DNA of 64,000 nt from Stieleria neptunia (GCF_007754155.1 NZ_CP037423.1:682001-746000); one strand, 5' to 3'; shown: positions 25,409-35,134, numbered from the stretch's first letter. The notes: a model not told the origin generated them from the letters alone. A program made the numbers and translations.

Positions 25409-25939
25409 ATGAGCAGCGCACCTCGCTACGTCCCGCATTATACGATCGAAGACTACCGTCGCTGGGAGGGAGAATGGGAGTTGATGGATGGCGTACCGGT
25501 CTCGATGAGCCCATCGCCGTTTGGGCCGCACGAGCGAGTTGTCGCTGAACTGTCGCGGCAAATCCTCAATCAACTCATTGAGAATGAGTGCGATTGCCGC
25601 GTCTATACCAATCTTGATTGGATCGTGAACGATGACACCGTGGTTCGACCGGATCTGATGGTCGTCTGCGGCGTTCAACCCGACCGGCATTTGGAGCAGA
25701 CGCCCGTTGTCGTTGTCGAGGTGCTTAGCGATGCGACGCGGCAACGCGACCTGACTGCAAAACGGGCGATTTATCTTGAACAGGATGTCGCACACTATTT
25801 GATTGTCGACCCGACTGACCAAACCGTGCTGGACGTCACCAAGGCTGCGGAGCAATCCGTCGGATCCGGCGAATCGATGGGACTGGACCTTGACGACGAC
25901 TGGCGGATCGAGATCGATGCCACGAGACTGTTTGTTTGA
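25409..25939 (+). CDS. Uma2-family (DUF820) restriction-endonuclease-fold protein
   Basis: This 176-residue protein has the Uma2 core: YTIEDYRRWEGEWELMDG near the N-terminus, VVRPDLMVVCG (the catalytic Asp of the PD-(D/E)xK fold), and VVVVEVLSDATRQRDLTAKR, where Glu and the following Lys complete the motif. KRAIYLEQDVAHYLIVDP is also typical. These genes occur in many copies in cyanobacteria and planctomycetes; their role is unknown and they are often linked to mobile DNA. It is divergent from gdhA. Confidence 0.88.
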   Translation: MSSAPRYVPHYTIEDYRRWEGEWELMDGVPVSMSPSPFGPHERVVAELSRQILNQLIENECDCRVYTNLDWIVNDDTVVRPDLMVVCGVQPDRHLEQTPVVVVEVLSDATRQRDLTAKRAIYLEQDVAHYLIVDPTDQTVLDVTKAAEQSVGSGESMGLDLDDDWRIEIDATRLFV

Positions 25940-25970
25940 CGGGCCTTGGGGGAAGCGGTCGGGGAAGGAA

Positions 25971-26152
25971 GGCAGAACGATACGGGGCAGGATGATGGAA
26001 GGCAAAATGATTGGAGAACGGCTCCGCTTCCCAGTCTTCGCCACCACGCCGACTCAACGGTCAAAGTCCAAGTGATTGGTTGCACTCATGTTTAAGATTC
26101 TCGATGCCCCCATCATTCTGCCTACCCCATCGTTTTGCCCCCATCAATCTGC
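25971..26152. repeat. Inverted pair of purine-rich repeats overlapping the nagB 3' end
   Basis: 25971-26013 (GGCAGAACGATACGGGGCAG, GATGATGGAAGGCAAAATGA) faces 26107-26152 (CCCCATCATTCTGCC, CCCCATCGTTTTGCC, CCCCATCAATCTGCC). The units match those at 6313-6418. The last unit contains the stop codon of the nagB fusion. Confidence 0.8.
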
Positions 26153-28081
26153 CGCATCGAACCCCTTCCAGCGGACGAAGCCTTCGATGGCTTGATACTG
26201 GGCCAGGCCCAGTCGGTCGTAGATCTGTGCCGTTTGGGCGTTTCTCGCTTCGGCGCGTTGCCAAAACTCGCGCGCATCGGAGCCGGGAAATAGGGCGCGG
26301 TCTTTTTGCGACTCGTGTTTGAAGATCGCGTCGCGTTTACGGTCGACTTCTTGGGGGCTGAGCGGCACGGCCATTTCAATCTCGTGCGGTGCCCATTCTT
26401 GCCAGGCACCGCGGTAGAGCCAAACGGCGGTCGAGGCGAACCAGTCGTCGTGTCGGCATTCATTGCAGGCGGCAAAGATGATGTCCAGGCAAGTACGGTG
26501 GGTGCCGTGCGGATCGCTCAGGTCACCGGCGGCATAGATCTGGTGTGGTTGCACGTGACGCAACAGATCGATCGTGATTTGAACGTCTCGTTCGCCGATC
26601 GGATTCTTGCGAACCGCTCCGGTTTCGTAGAACGGCAAGTTCAAGTAGTGCAAGCGTTCGTCGCGGACGCCGCAAACCCGCGCCCCGGCGGTCGCTTCAC
26701 CGCGTCGAATCAGCCCTTTCAATCGCTGGACTTCGTTGATGTCGACGCTTCCGGATGCCTTGTCGCGGATGGCGTGAATCATCATCTCGGTCAGGCGTTG
26801 GATGTCATCGCTATAGACCTCGAACTCGCGACAGAAATCGGCGGCGAATTCGGCAAACCTTAACGCATCCCCATCAAACACGGCCAGATTGCCCGAGGTT
26901 TGGTAGGCGACGTGGACTTCATGACCCTGAGTCGCCAAGCGTGTCAGCGTGCCTCCCATCGAGATGACATCGTCGTCGGGGTGTGGCGAAAACAGGATGA
27001 TCCGTTTGGGGAACACCGTATCGGGGCGGTCGGGTTTGCCGGCCGGCCAGCCCGTGATCGTGTTTTGCAGATGACGGAAGACGCTGAGATTGATTTCATA
27101 GGCCGTTCCGTACTCGGCGAGCAGGCCCTGCATCCCGTTGGCGTTGTAATCGGCGTCGGTCAACATCAGGATCGGCTTTTGGACCGACTGCGAGAGTGCG
27201 ATCACGGCCCGTCGGACCATCACGTCATCCCAGCGGACGTCGCCGACCAACCAGGGCGATCGGATTTCGGTCAGATTCGCGGCGGCGGCGGAATCGAGAA
27301 AGAACTCGACGTCATCGTGTTGTTGCAGAAACGTCGCCGGGACCGCCGGAGCAATTTCGCCTTCGATCGCGCGGGCGACAATCGATGCCTTGCCTTCTCC
27401 AAAGGCGAGCAGGATAATCCGTCGCGCGTCCAGGATCGTGCCGACACCCATCGTGATCGCACGCCGCGGCACATTTTCGACCCCAAAAAAATTGCTGGCC
27501 GCGTCGATCCGAGTCATCGCATCGAGCGTGATCGGCCGCGTCCGCGAATCCGTCCCTGAACCGGGTTCGTTGAAACCGATGTGTCCGGTGCGACCGATGC
27601 CCAGGATCAACATGTCGATGCCGCCCAGTTCGGCGATCTCGTTCTCGAACATCAGGCAGTATTCTGCCAATTCATCCTGCGGCGTGTTCCCGTCGGGAAT
27701 ATGGATCTGATCGCGCGGCAGGTCGATGTGGTCGAACAAGTGTTCGTTCATGAATCGGACGTGACTCTGCAGCGATTCCGGCCCCATCGGCAGGAATTCA
27801 TCGAGGACAAAGACGGCCACGTTGGCAAACGAGAGGCCTTGTTCGCGATGCATCCGCACCATGGCGGAGTAGACGTTGACGACGGTGGATCCGGTCGCCA
27901 ACCCGAGCACGCAGGTGCGTCCTTCGGCGGCACGGCTGCGAACGAGCGTGGCGATTTCAAGCGCCGCGGCTTCGCTGGCATTGCTCGCTTCGGGAAAGAC
28001 TCGATACGGAATCGACGACGGCGGTGCCGCGGATTGAAAGGGTTTGAGTCTGCGTCTGTCTTGTCTCATGGTGTCATTCAT
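26144..28081 (-). CDS. nagB: NagB-like glucosamine-6-phosphate deaminase fused to PIG-L/LmbE deacetylase
   Basis: This is a two-domain 645-residue protein. Residues 25-290 resemble NagB, which turns glucosamine-6-phosphate into fructose-6-phosphate and ammonia: GLATGSTVVNVYSAMV, ILGIGRTGHIGFNEPGS. Residues 340-640 are a PIG-L/LmbE zinc deacetylase: LFSPHPDDDVISMGGTL holds the HPDD metal site and DPHGTHRTC the second His. The deaminase would follow the deacetylase in amino-sugar breakdown. The fused form is known in planctomycetes and Bacteroidetes. Its start overlaps the ROK gene by 8 bases; a second ATG lies at 28069. The stop lies inside a dispersed repeat. Confidence 0.9.
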   Translation of the reverse strand: MNDTMRQDRRRLKPFQSAAPPSSIPYRVFPEASNASEAAALEIATLVRSRAAEGRTCVLGLATGSTVVNVYSAMVRMHREQGLSFANVAVFVLDEFLPMGPESLQSHVRFMNEHLFDHIDLPRDQIHIPDGNTPQDELAEYCLMFENEIAELGGIDMLILGIGRTGHIGFNEPGSGTDSRTRPITLDAMTRIDAASNFFGVENVPRRAITMGVGTILDARRIILLAFGEGKASIVARAIEGEIAPAVPATFLQQHDDVEFFLDSAAAANLTEIRSPWLVGDVRWDDVMVRRAVIALSQSVQKPILMLTDADYNANGMQGLLAEYGTAYEINLSVFRHLQNTITGWPAGKPDRPDTVFPKRIILFSPHPDDDVISMGGTLTRLATQGHEVHVAYQTSGNLAVFDGDALRFAEFAADFCREFEVYSDDIQRLTEMMIHAIRDKASGSVDINEVQRLKGLIRRGEATAGARVCGVRDERLHYLNLPFYETGAVRKNPIGERDVQITIDLLRHVQPHQIYAAGDLSDPHGTHRTCLDIIFAACNECRHDDWFASTAVWLYRGAWQEWAPHEIEMAVPLSPQEVDRKRDAIFKHESQKDRALFPGSDAREFWQRAEARNAQTAQIYDRLGLAQYQAIEGFVRWKGFDAAD

Positions 28082-29162
28082 TGCTGCAAGATGGATCGGC
28101 GTGACGTGTCAGTTGTCGTGCGTGCTGCGCCGCACCGAGCATTCCGGCGTCGTTGCCGAGCGTGGCGAAATCGATTTTCAAGGTCGCGCCGGTTTGGACC
28201 AACGACAGACGCACCATTTCGCCGTGGATCGTCTTTAAAAAATCCCTTCCGGTCTGCTTCTCGTTTCCTCCGAAGTTGACGGCGCCTCCGAGCAACACGA
28301 CCGAAGGGTCCGCGATGTGGGCGAGCATAGCGATCGCCCGCCCCAGATGCACGCCGGTCCTGCGAACGGTCTCGATCGCGATCACGTCGCCGGCTTCGGC
28401 CGCGTCCGCGATGACCTCCGGCGTCAGTTCGCCGGCAGCGCGGAGCGGCGATTTCTGGTCGCTGGTTTTGAGTAGATCGAGTGCGGTTTTGACGATCCCC
28501 GCGGCGCCGGCGTAGGCTTCCAAATGTCCCAGGCGTCCGCAGCCGCACTGTCGGGCATCGGGACCGTGCTCGATCGTGACGTGGCCGATTTCGCCCCCAC
28601 AACCGTGACTGCCATTGATCGCGCGGCCGGAAACAATGATCCCGCCGCCGATGCCGGTCCCCAACGTCAAGAAGGAAAGCGAGTCGGTCCGGTGCTCTCC
28701 AAAGCTGGATTCACCGAGCGCGGCGGCATTGGCGTCATTGATCACGGCCACGGGCTTTTGAAAGACGCTCGCCAATTCTTGATGGAAACCGATGCCGTGC
28801 CAGGCGTGTAAGTTTGCCGTTTCCATCAACGTGGCCGTCGTCTCGTCGATCACGCCGGCCATGGCCAATCCGACGGATTCCAGAGCATCAAAGGTTGCGC
28901 CGCGACGACGTAGCGCCGCGATCGCGAACTCGCGCGCTCCACGAAAGACATCCGACGGTTCGTCGCAATGCGCCGTAGAGATCTGGTGGCGGGCAACCAC
29001 TTCATCGCCGCACAGCAGTCCTAATTTGACCGAAGTGCCACCAAGATCGATGCCCATGACGAACGACGGCGATTCGCCGGAACCATCATCGGCTGGTTTC
29101 ATGTTCGGATACAATCGTCGTCCCAATCGTTCATCAAGTTCAAGCTGATCATGTAAATTCAT
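28074..29162 (-). CDS. ROK-family sugar kinase
   Basis: This 362-residue kinase of glucose, N-acetylglucosamine or a similar sugar has the phosphate-1 motif MGIDLGGTSVKLGLL (about 35), AVINDANAAALGE with the catalytic Asp, and TLGTGIGGGIIV. In the zinc motif CGCGRLGHLE the usual last Cys is His. There is no helix-turn-helix, so it is a kinase rather than a repressor. It starts directly after the propeller gene's stop and overlaps the NagB fusion, so the three genes form an operon, pointing to amino sugars as substrate. Confidence 0.88.
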   Translation of the reverse strand: MNLHDQLELDERLGRRLYPNMKPADDGSGESPSFVMGIDLGGTSVKLGLLCGDEVVARHQISTAHCDEPSDVFRGAREFAIAALRRRGATFDALESVGLAMAGVIDETTATLMETANLHAWHGIGFHQELASVFQKPVAVINDANAAALGESSFGEHRTDSLSFLTLGTGIGGGIIVSGRAINGSHGCGGEIGHVTIEHGPDARQCGCGRLGHLEAYAGAAGIVKTALDLLKTSDQKSPLRAAGELTPEVIADAAEAGDVIAIETVRRTGVHLGRAIAMLAHIADPSVVLLGGAVNFGGNEKQTGRDFLKTIHGEMVRLSLVQTGATLKIDFATLGNDAGMLGAAQHARQLTRHADPSCSNE

Positions 29163-30491
29163 TCAATTCGCGATGCAAAACAAATGCTTCTCTCCGCGGA
29201 TGAACAGCTCATCGCCGCACGGAGCAGGGGTTGCATCGACCGTTTCACCGACCGAGTTGGACGCTACGATTTGTAGTGTCGCCGAATCCTTGATCACAAC
29301 CGTGGTGCCGCTTCGTCCGGTCAGATAAACGTGTCCGCCGGCGGCCATCGGCGACGCATAGGTTCTGCTGATCCCGGGCAATCGCACCGCTTCATAGTGG
29401 GGCTTTCCCGTCGCCGCATCCAGGCAACTGAGGTTGCCGGATTTGCCTTTGTGGAAATACAGCCGGCCATCGCTGAGCAACGGGGACGCGATGTCGGGTG
29501 TGTCCCGGCTGACCGTCCAGACCACACGGTCGGTGCCTTCGATGTCGCCGTGGCCGTCGGGCCGAAACGCGCCGAGGAACGATCCCTGGTAGCCGCTGCC
29601 GATGAACACCATCGCGTCGGCGGCGACTGCCGACGCGACCGGGCGAGTCGTTTGGCCGCCACAGCGCCAGAGTTCTTGACCGGTTTCAAGGTCATAGCTG
29701 CGGGCAAAGTTTTGACCATTCATGACGATCTGTTTTTTGCCGGCGACGTCGATCACCAAAGGGGTGGCCCAGCACGACGGTTCATCACGATCGGTCTTCC
29801 AGACCGTTTCGCCGGTCAGCTTGTTGAGCGCATACAGCGCCGAGGCGCCTTCATGATCCCACGGCACGAGGATCAGGTTGCCGTGAAGCGTCGGTGAACT
29901 GCCTTCGCCGAACCCGCTCCGCGTGATCATTTTTCCAAAATCATCGCGTTTCCATTTCAGCTGGCCGTCCATCGTGTAGCAATACAGGCCCCGCGAGCCG
30001 AAGTGTGCATAGACATGGTTGCCATCGGTGCAGGGTGATGCCGATGCGAACCCGTTGGTCGAATGGGTTTCCTGGTGCGGGACGGCGGTGACGGCCGTTT
30101 GTTTCCAAAGTTGCTGGCCGGATTGGCGGTCGAAACAGAGCACTTGAAAGTCCAGTTTCGGCAGCGCCGGCGCCGTGCCGCGTTGAAATTGATTGCGATT
30201 CTGCGGGGCCGGCGGCGGTGGCGCCGTCCCCGGACCAACGCTGACGGCGGTGACCACAAACACGCGGTCATCCCAAATCACCGGCGACCCGGAACCGCGA
30301 CCGGGAATCGGCACCTTCCATTTCACGTTCTCGGTCTCGGACCAGTTCGTCGGCGGGTTGCCGCTGGTGGCCGCACCGTTGCCCGTCGGACCGCGCCAGT
30401 GGGCCCAGTTGTCTGCAACAACCATCTCCCCCGACAGGAGAAATACCAACGCGCCGGCGAGTGTGAACGTCCGGCAAAGATTGCGATACAT
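29163..30491 (-). CDS. Exported PQQ-like beta-propeller protein
   Basis: This 442-residue protein has a signal peptide (CRTFTLAGALVFLLSGEMVVA) and repeated PQQ-type blades: DNWAHWRGPTGNGAA, YALNKLTGETVWKTDRDEPS, RSYDLETGQELWRCGGQ, LSCLDAATGKPHYEAV. Such proteins resemble BamB or quinoprotein dehydrogenases. No catalytic Asp or cysteine-ring motif was picked out, so an enzyme role is doubtful. The start is set at the signal peptide (30491). It is the first gene of the operon with the ROK kinase and the NagB fusion. Confidence 0.85.
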   Translation of the reverse strand: MYRNLCRTFTLAGALVFLLSGEMVVADNWAHWRGPTGNGAATSGNPPTNWSETENVKWKVPIPGRGSGSPVIWDDRVFVVTAVSVGPGTAPPPPAPQNRNQFQRGTAPALPKLDFQVLCFDRQSGQQLWKQTAVTAVPHQETHSTNGFASASPCTDGNHVYAHFGSRGLYCYTMDGQLKWKRDDFGKMITRSGFGEGSSPTLHGNLILVPWDHEGASALYALNKLTGETVWKTDRDEPSCWATPLVIDVAGKKQIVMNGQNFARSYDLETGQELWRCGGQTTRPVASAVAADAMVFIGSGYQGSFLGAFRPDGHGDIEGTDRVVWTVSRDTPDIASPLLSDGRLYFHKGKSGNLSCLDAATGKPHYEAVRLPGISRTYASPMAAGGHVYLTGRSGTTVVIKDSATLQIVASNSVGETVDATPAPCGDELFIRGEKHLFCIAN

Positions 30492-30565
30492 ACGACGTGA
30501 ATTCTGCAGCAGGAAAAGTAGTGTGGAGGAACCGCCATTGATCCGGACCATCCCGGCTTGGCCAC

Positions 30566-30571
30566 ATTGTA
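30566..30571 (-). promoter_or_regulatory. Possible -10 element of the PQQ-ROK-NagB operon
   Basis: The minus strand reads TACAAT 74 bases ahead of the ATG at 30491. No -35 box is evident. Confidence 0.25.
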
Positions 30572-30679
30572 ACTCGTCGGCCCCGATCGGGTGTCTCGGC
30601 ATTGCTCTTCCCGATCAACTCACGGAACACCGCCGGCTCAAAATCTTTGACAGTGCGCCGCCGATGCGACATGTTGGGG

Positions 30680-30811
30680 CTACGCTGTGAAGCAGTTTTT
30701 AGCGGCAGGGCGCGAGCCCTCCGGTGTTTCGGCAGAGATGAAGACCCGGAGGGCTCGCGCCCTGCCTTTAAAACCTTAAGAAACACAGGGGAAAAATGCT
30801 TCACAGCGTTA
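30680..30811. repeat. Long palindromic repeat (family P), full copy
   Basis: It has the same nested arms as 23561-23694: CTACGCTGTGAAGCAGTTTT, then TAGCGGCAGGGCGCGAGCCC, answered by GGAGGGCTCGCGCCCTGCC and GCTTCACAGCGT. It fills most of the 389-bp gap between two divergent genes, in which I see no other gene. Confidence 0.9.
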
Positions 30812-30880
30812 ATGTGGGGGGCCAGACGCGGGGGCGAGGCAGGTTTCTGTCCGTTGACTTCGGCAAAAAAGGTCATTGGC

Positions 30881-31378
30881 ATGTTAATCGATCAAACGGA
30901 ACTCATCCAACAAACTCCGGTTTGCGGGGGCCTCCGTAAGGAGACGCTGCAGTTGATTTTGAGTCAATCCGAAGAGCTAGAGGTGGCCGCGGGCGAGTTC
31001 TTTTTCCGCGAAGGCGACGCGGGAGACTGCCTGTACGTGATCCAATCCGGGACCGCGATCGTCCAGCGGACCTGGCAGGGCAACGCGATTGTCCTGGCGC
31101 GCATTCAGCCCGGTGACTGTTTCGGCGAAATGTCATTGATCGATTTACAACGCCGCTTCGCCGGAGTCAAAGCGGAAACCGATTGCAGCGTGATTCGGGT
31201 TCCCTACACCGCACTGATGAGACTCTGTCAGGTCGATATGGAGCAGTACGCGATGGTGATGATGAATTTGGGACGCGAAGTCAGTCGTCGACTGCGGATT
31301 GCCGGCGAGCGGCTGTTTCGCTATCAGCAAGAACTCGGCCAGCAGTGGTTTGACGAGGAATTGGCATTTGATGCTTGA
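30881..31378 (+). CDS. Cyclic nucleotide-binding domain protein
   Basis: This 165-residue protein is essentially one cNMP-binding fold: LEVAAGEFFFREGDAGDCLY, VIQSGTAIVQRTWQ, ARIQPGDCFGEMSLIDLQRR, which is the phosphate-binding cassette region. After the domain comes only a C-helix, with no DNA-binding winged helix, so it is probably not a transcription factor. ATG 30881 is chosen because the domain begins there; the longer frame runs back through the palindromic repeat. It stands alone; its partner is unknown. Confidence 0.85.
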   Translation: MLIDQTELIQQTPVCGGLRKETLQLILSQSEELEVAAGEFFFREGDAGDCLYVIQSGTAIVQRTWQGNAIVLARIQPGDCFGEMSLIDLQRRFAGVKAETDCSVIRVPYTALMRLCQVDMEQYAMVMMNLGREVSRRLRIAGERLFRYQQELGQQWFDEELAFDA

Positions 31379-31397
31379 TCGGAAAGAGGATTCGTCA

Positions 31398-31551
31398 CTC
31401 CCCCCCTGGGAGAGTCGAGCGTAGCGAGGAGAGGGTTTGGGTTGTTGCTTGGGGTCGCCCATCAAGAGTGAAGTGACCGCCGCGATTCGCCGTTCGACCT
31501 CCCCTCGCTTCGCTCGACCCTCCTGCCAGGAGGGTGACTTTAAAAACTGCA
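31398..31551 (+). repeat. Dispersed repeat (family S), left of the sulfatase
   Basis: It contains CGTTCGACCTCCCCTCGCTT and CGCTCGACCCTCCTGCCAGG, then AGGGTGACTTTAAAAACTGC. The reverse complement lies at 33265-33452 on the other side of the sulfatase gene, and a fragment is at 49859-49921. CCCTCCTGCCAGGAGGG is itself a hairpin. Confidence 0.88.
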
Positions 31552-31610
31552 TCACCTCTGTGCGGGAGGGTGACGTCGAACACTGCATGATCGCTGTGGC
31601 GGACGGAGAG

Positions 31611-31616
31611 TACAAT
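31611..31616 (+). promoter_or_regulatory. Possible -10 element of the sulfatase gene
   Basis: TACAAT lies 31 bases ahead of the ATG at 31648, after GGACGGAGAG. No clear -35 box. Confidence 0.3.
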
Positions 31617-31647
31617 ACGCGCGCAAGCCAACTGATCGGAGCAGACA

Positions 31648-33201
31648 ATGAGCCTCACCACCACTCAGGGCGAACGGCGTGTCCTGCTGCGATCGATCCA
31701 CCCGCCGCAGCTCCCTCGGAGAAAACTCTTGACCCGCCGCAATGCCATTCTCTTCGTCGCCCTGGCCAGCCTGTTCGGTCTCGTGCGACCCGCGATCGGC
31801 GCCGACCTTCCCCAGCGGCCGAACGTTATCGTCGTCTTCTGCGACAATCTGGGCTACGGCGACATCCAGCCTTTTGGCTCGACGTTGCACCGGACGCCGA
31901 ACTTGAACCGGATGGCAACACAAGGGCGGAAGTTCACGCACTTCTGCGTGACCGCCGGCGTCTGCACCCCGTCACGCGCCAGCCTGATCACCGGGTGTTA
32001 CTCTCAACGCGTCGGCATGCACCAAAACCCGCGCGACGGCCATGTGCTTCGACCGATCTCGCCCTACGGACTGAATCCCGACGAAGTCACGATTGCCGAA
32101 TCGCTGAAAGACCGGGGTTACGCGACGGCGATCATCGGCAAGTGGCACCTGGGCGACCAGCCCGAATTCTTGCCCACACGTCAAGGCTTCGACTTCTTTT
32201 TCGGTGTCCCCTACAGCGATGACATGACGCGAGCGGTCGGCCAGCGTCTGGGCGATCGGCTGGACGGAAAACAGTGGCCGCCGCTGCCGTTGATGGAGAA
32301 CGAAGTCGTCGTCGAAGCCCCCTGTGACCGCAACGGACTGACCAAGCGGTACACCGAACGCGCGATGCAATGGATCCGGGAGCATCAGGAGGAACCGTTC
32401 TTTCTGTATTTCCCCCAAGCGATGCCGGGCAGCACCCGAACGCCGTTCTCCAGCGAAGCGTTTCGGGGCAAAAGCCGAAATGGCCCCTGGGGCGACTCGA
32501 TCGAAGAACTCGACTGGTCGATCGGACAACTGATGGACCAACTGATGGAATTGGGGCTGGCCAGCAACACGCTTGTGATCTGGACCAGCGACAACGGTGC
32601 TCCGATCAATCGAGACTTGGGCGATCTGTCGCGCGGTTCCAATCGGCCCCTACACGGCCGCGGTTACACGACCAGTGAAGGTGCCTTTCGAGTCCCGACG
32701 TTGATCTGGCAACCGGGCCACGTACGGGCGGGCACGGTCTGCGACGAACTCGTGTCGACGATGGATTTGTTGCCGACGTTGACCAAGCTGGCCGGCGGTG
32801 AACTGCCAAGCGATCGCAAGATCGACGGACACGACATCGCTCCGCTAATCTACAGCCAGCCGAATGCAACGTCGCCGTACGACGCGTTCTACTATTACCA
32901 CCGGGATCAATTGCAAGCGGTTCGTTCCGGACCCTGGAAATTATTCTTGCCCATCGATCCGTCCGCCGGACATCCGCACCTGGGGAAAAATGACCCGCCG
33001 CAAACGTTGCTGTTTCATTTGTACGGCGATGTGTCCTGCCAACGAAACGTTGCGGCCCGGCATCCCGACGTGGTCGACCGATTGATGAAGCTCGCCGACC
33101 AGGCTCGCGAAGACCTTGGCGATCAAGGACGCCCCGGCAAGGGACAGCGGGCGATCGGGAAAATCGACGGTCAGCCGCACGCGCAAACGATCCAACCATA
33201 G
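31648..33201 (+). CDS. Secreted arylsulfatase-type sulfatase
   Basis: This 517-residue enzyme hydrolyses sulfate esters in the periplasm or outside. An N-terminal hydrophobic segment (RNAILFVALASLFGLVRPAI) acts as signal. PNVIVVFCDNLGYGD holds the calcium ligands, with Asn where a second Asp is common. C106 in VCTPSRASL is the formylglycine site, and IIGKWHLGD and VIWTSDNGAPI complete the active site. Ser in CTPSR means it needs FGE-type activation. It is bracketed by inverted copies of a dispersed repeat. Confidence 0.93.
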   Translation: MSLTTTQGERRVLLRSIHPPQLPRRKLLTRRNAILFVALASLFGLVRPAIGADLPQRPNVIVVFCDNLGYGDIQPFGSTLHRTPNLNRMATQGRKFTHFCVTAGVCTPSRASLITGCYSQRVGMHQNPRDGHVLRPISPYGLNPDEVTIAESLKDRGYATAIIGKWHLGDQPEFLPTRQGFDFFFGVPYSDDMTRAVGQRLGDRLDGKQWPPLPLMENEVVVEAPCDRNGLTKRYTERAMQWIREHQEEPFFLYFPQAMPGSTRTPFSSEAFRGKSRNGPWGDSIEELDWSIGQLMDQLMELGLASNTLVIWTSDNGAPINRDLGDLSRGSNRPLHGRGYTTSEGAFRVPTLIWQPGHVRAGTVCDELVSTMDLLPTLTKLAGGELPSDRKIDGHDIAPLIYSQPNATSPYDAFYYYHRDQLQAVRSGPWKLFLPIDPSAGHPHLGKNDPPQTLLFHLYGDVSCQRNVAARHPDVVDRLMKLADQAREDLGDQGRPGKGQRAIGKIDGQPHAQTIQP

Positions 33202-33264
33202 TTTGATCGCACGGATCACCAGGAATCAATTTGCTTAGAACGTCACGCTCCCCGGCCGAGGTCT

Positions 33265-33452
33265 TGCAGTTTTAGAGTCACCCTCCTGGCAGGAGGGTCG
33301 AGCGAAGCGAGGGGAGGTCGAAAGGTGAATCGCGGCGTTGACTTCACTCTTGATGGGTGACCCCCAATCAAAAACGCAAAGACTTTCGCGAGCCGTCGGC
33401 CCTCTCTGGCGTTTGCTTGCTGCGCAAACGCCGTCTCTCCCAGGGGGAGAGA
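33265..33452 (-). repeat. Dispersed repeat (family S), right of the sulfatase
   Basis: This is a reverse-complement relative of 31398-31551: TGCAGTTTTAGAGTCACCCT, CCTGGCAGGAGGGTCGAGCG, and ACTTCACTCTTGATGGGTGA. It also carries an internal hairpin (GGCGTTTGC-TTGCT-GCGCAAACGCC). Confidence 0.85.
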
Positions 33453-33490
33453 AACTCAGTTGGTTGCCAAACTTTGCAGTTAAAGAATCG

Positions 33491-33668
33491 CCTCAAGGGA
33501 CCGTCCAGCTCAGGACGATCGCTTTTCTGACGTACGATGGCCCTTCCGGGCCGTCGCCCGTGGGGCTCTGCGCGACGACCTAGAAAGGACGTCGTACGCC
33601 TCAGTCGTTCGGATGGGGCGTGTTTCGCGCCAGCCCCAAGCCGGACGGTCTCTTTAGGCTAGACACCG
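33491..33668 (+). repeat. Monomer of the 154-bp-type repeat (family T)
   Basis: It begins CTCAAGGGACCGTCCAGCTC and contains GTACGATGGCCCTTCCGGGC and CGTGGGGCTCTGCGCGACGA as in the tandem array at 40347-40862. The far end (AGCCGGACGGTCTC, then GGCTAGACACC) is an imperfect inverted copy of the near end. With the family S repeat it fills the 478-bp gap, in which no gene is seen. Confidence 0.88.
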
Positions 33669-33679
33669 ACCGTTCCCAT

Positions 33680-35134
33680 TCACACGAGGATCTCCTTGAT
33701 CACCTGCCCATAATCTTGTTCCAGGCGTTTATGCCCCGGCACATTCAATCGGTGGGAATGCAGACCCAGTTGATGCAGCAGCGTCGCATGGACATCGGTC
33801 ACATAGTGCGGATGTTCCACGGCATGGAAACCGATTTCATCGGTCGCACCGTGCACGACGCCGCCCTTGATTCCGCCGCCGGCCATCAGGACGCTGAACC
33901 CATACGGATGATGATCGCGGCCGTCGGAATTCTGTGACCCCGGCGTGCGTCCGAATTCTGTCGCGAACACGACCAGCGTTTCGTCCAGCATGCCACGCTG
34001 CTTCAAATCCTGGATCAACCCCGCGACCGGACGATCGACCTGCATCGCCAATTTGGAATGATTGGCTTTCAGTTTCGAGTGCTGATCCCAAGCCCCCGCT
34101 GCGCCGTCGCCATGCATGATTTGAATGAAACGCACACCCTGCTCGGCGAAACGGCGCGCCGCGAGTAACTGCTCGCCAAAGGGGCGCGTTTCTTTTTGAT
34201 CGAACCCGTACAGTTTCTTGGTGGCTTCGGTCTCGGTGTCAAATCGAATCACGTCCGGAACGGCCGTTTGCATGCGGTAGGCCAACTCGTAGGACTTGAT
34301 CCTCGCCTCCAGCTCCGGATCGTGTGGATATTGTTCGGCGGTCAGGTGATTCAAGCGACGCACCAAGTCAAATCCCAGACGCTGTTGGCCGACCGAAATG
34401 TCGCCCTCGGGGCTCGCGTAATCGAGCGGATTTTTGGGATCCACTTTCAGTGCAACGCTGTCGTAGGCGGGCCCCAAGTAATGCCCGTCGCGTTTGTCAA
34501 AGAAACGCGGCCCCATGCCGATGAATTGGGGCAGATTCTCGTTCAAGGTTCCCAGCCCATAATTGATCCACGCGCCGATCGTCGGCACGCGTGGGTCCAA
34601 CATGTGTCGTCCCGAGTGAAATTGGACTTGGGCGCCGTGGTTATCGTCGGTCGTCCACATCGACCGGATCACGGCCAGGTCATCGACACAGGATCCTAGA
34701 TGTGGAAACCAGTCGCTGAATTCGATCCCGCTTTGGCCATGCTTTCGATAGCCGACTTGCAGGGGATAGATCTTGTTGCGTTGCTGGCCGTTGGCGTCAT
34801 TGACGACGACGACCCGAACGCGTTTCAGTTTCTCCGGATCTTGGACATCGGCAAACGGAGTCTCGGTGATCGTCTTGCCGGCGTATTTGGTCAGCGCCGG
34901 CTTGGGATCAAAACTTTCCATGTGGCTGACACCGCCACGCATGAACAGCCAGATCACGCTTTTTGCTTTGGGGGCAAAGTGCGGCAAGCCGTCCGGTGGC
35001 GACCACCCCGCGATGCCGGATGAGTTACCCGGTGCGTCGGCAACCCCATCGCGGCTGAGCATCGCATTCAGGGCAAGGCTGCCAAAGCCGAGGCCGCCGC
35101 AAAGCATCGTTCGACGATTGACGGTGCGATTCAT
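33680..35134 (-). CDS. DUF1501 protein (sulfatase-fold, exported)
   Basis: DUF1501 proteins share the alkaline-phosphatase/sulfatase fold and are abundant in planctomycetes; their reaction is not established. This 484-residue copy has an export signal beginning [17 protein letters not shown], then [20 protein letters not shown] (metal-site Asp), [26 protein letters not shown] and [20 protein letters not shown]. The sulfatase C-x-P-S-R motif is absent. It is last in a same-strand run after a PSD1 protein and an acetylesterase. Confidence 0.9.
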   Translation of the reverse strand: MNRTVNRRTMLCGGLGFGSLALNAMLSRDGVADAPGNSSGIAGWSPPDGLPHFAPKAKSVIWLFMRGGVSHMESFDPKPALTKYAGKTITETPFADVQDPEKLKRVRVVVVNDANGQQRNKIYPLQVGYRKHGQSGIEFSDWFPHLGSCVDDLAVIRSMWTTDDNHGAQVQFHSGRHMLDPRVPTIGAWINYGLGTLNENLPQFIGMGPRFFDKRDGHYLGPAYDSVALKVDPKNPLDYASPEGDISVGQQRLGFDLVRRLNHLTAEQYPHDPELEARIKSYELAYRMQTAVPDVIRFDTETEATKKLYGFDQKETRPFGEQLLAARRFAEQGVRFIQIMHGDGAAGAWDQHSKLKANHSKLAMQVDRPVAGLIQDLKQRGMLDETLVVFATEFGRTPGSQNSDGRDHHPYGFSVLMAGGGIKGGVVHGATDEIGFHAVEHPHYVTDVHATLLHQLGLHSHRLNVPGHKRLEQDYGQVIKEILV

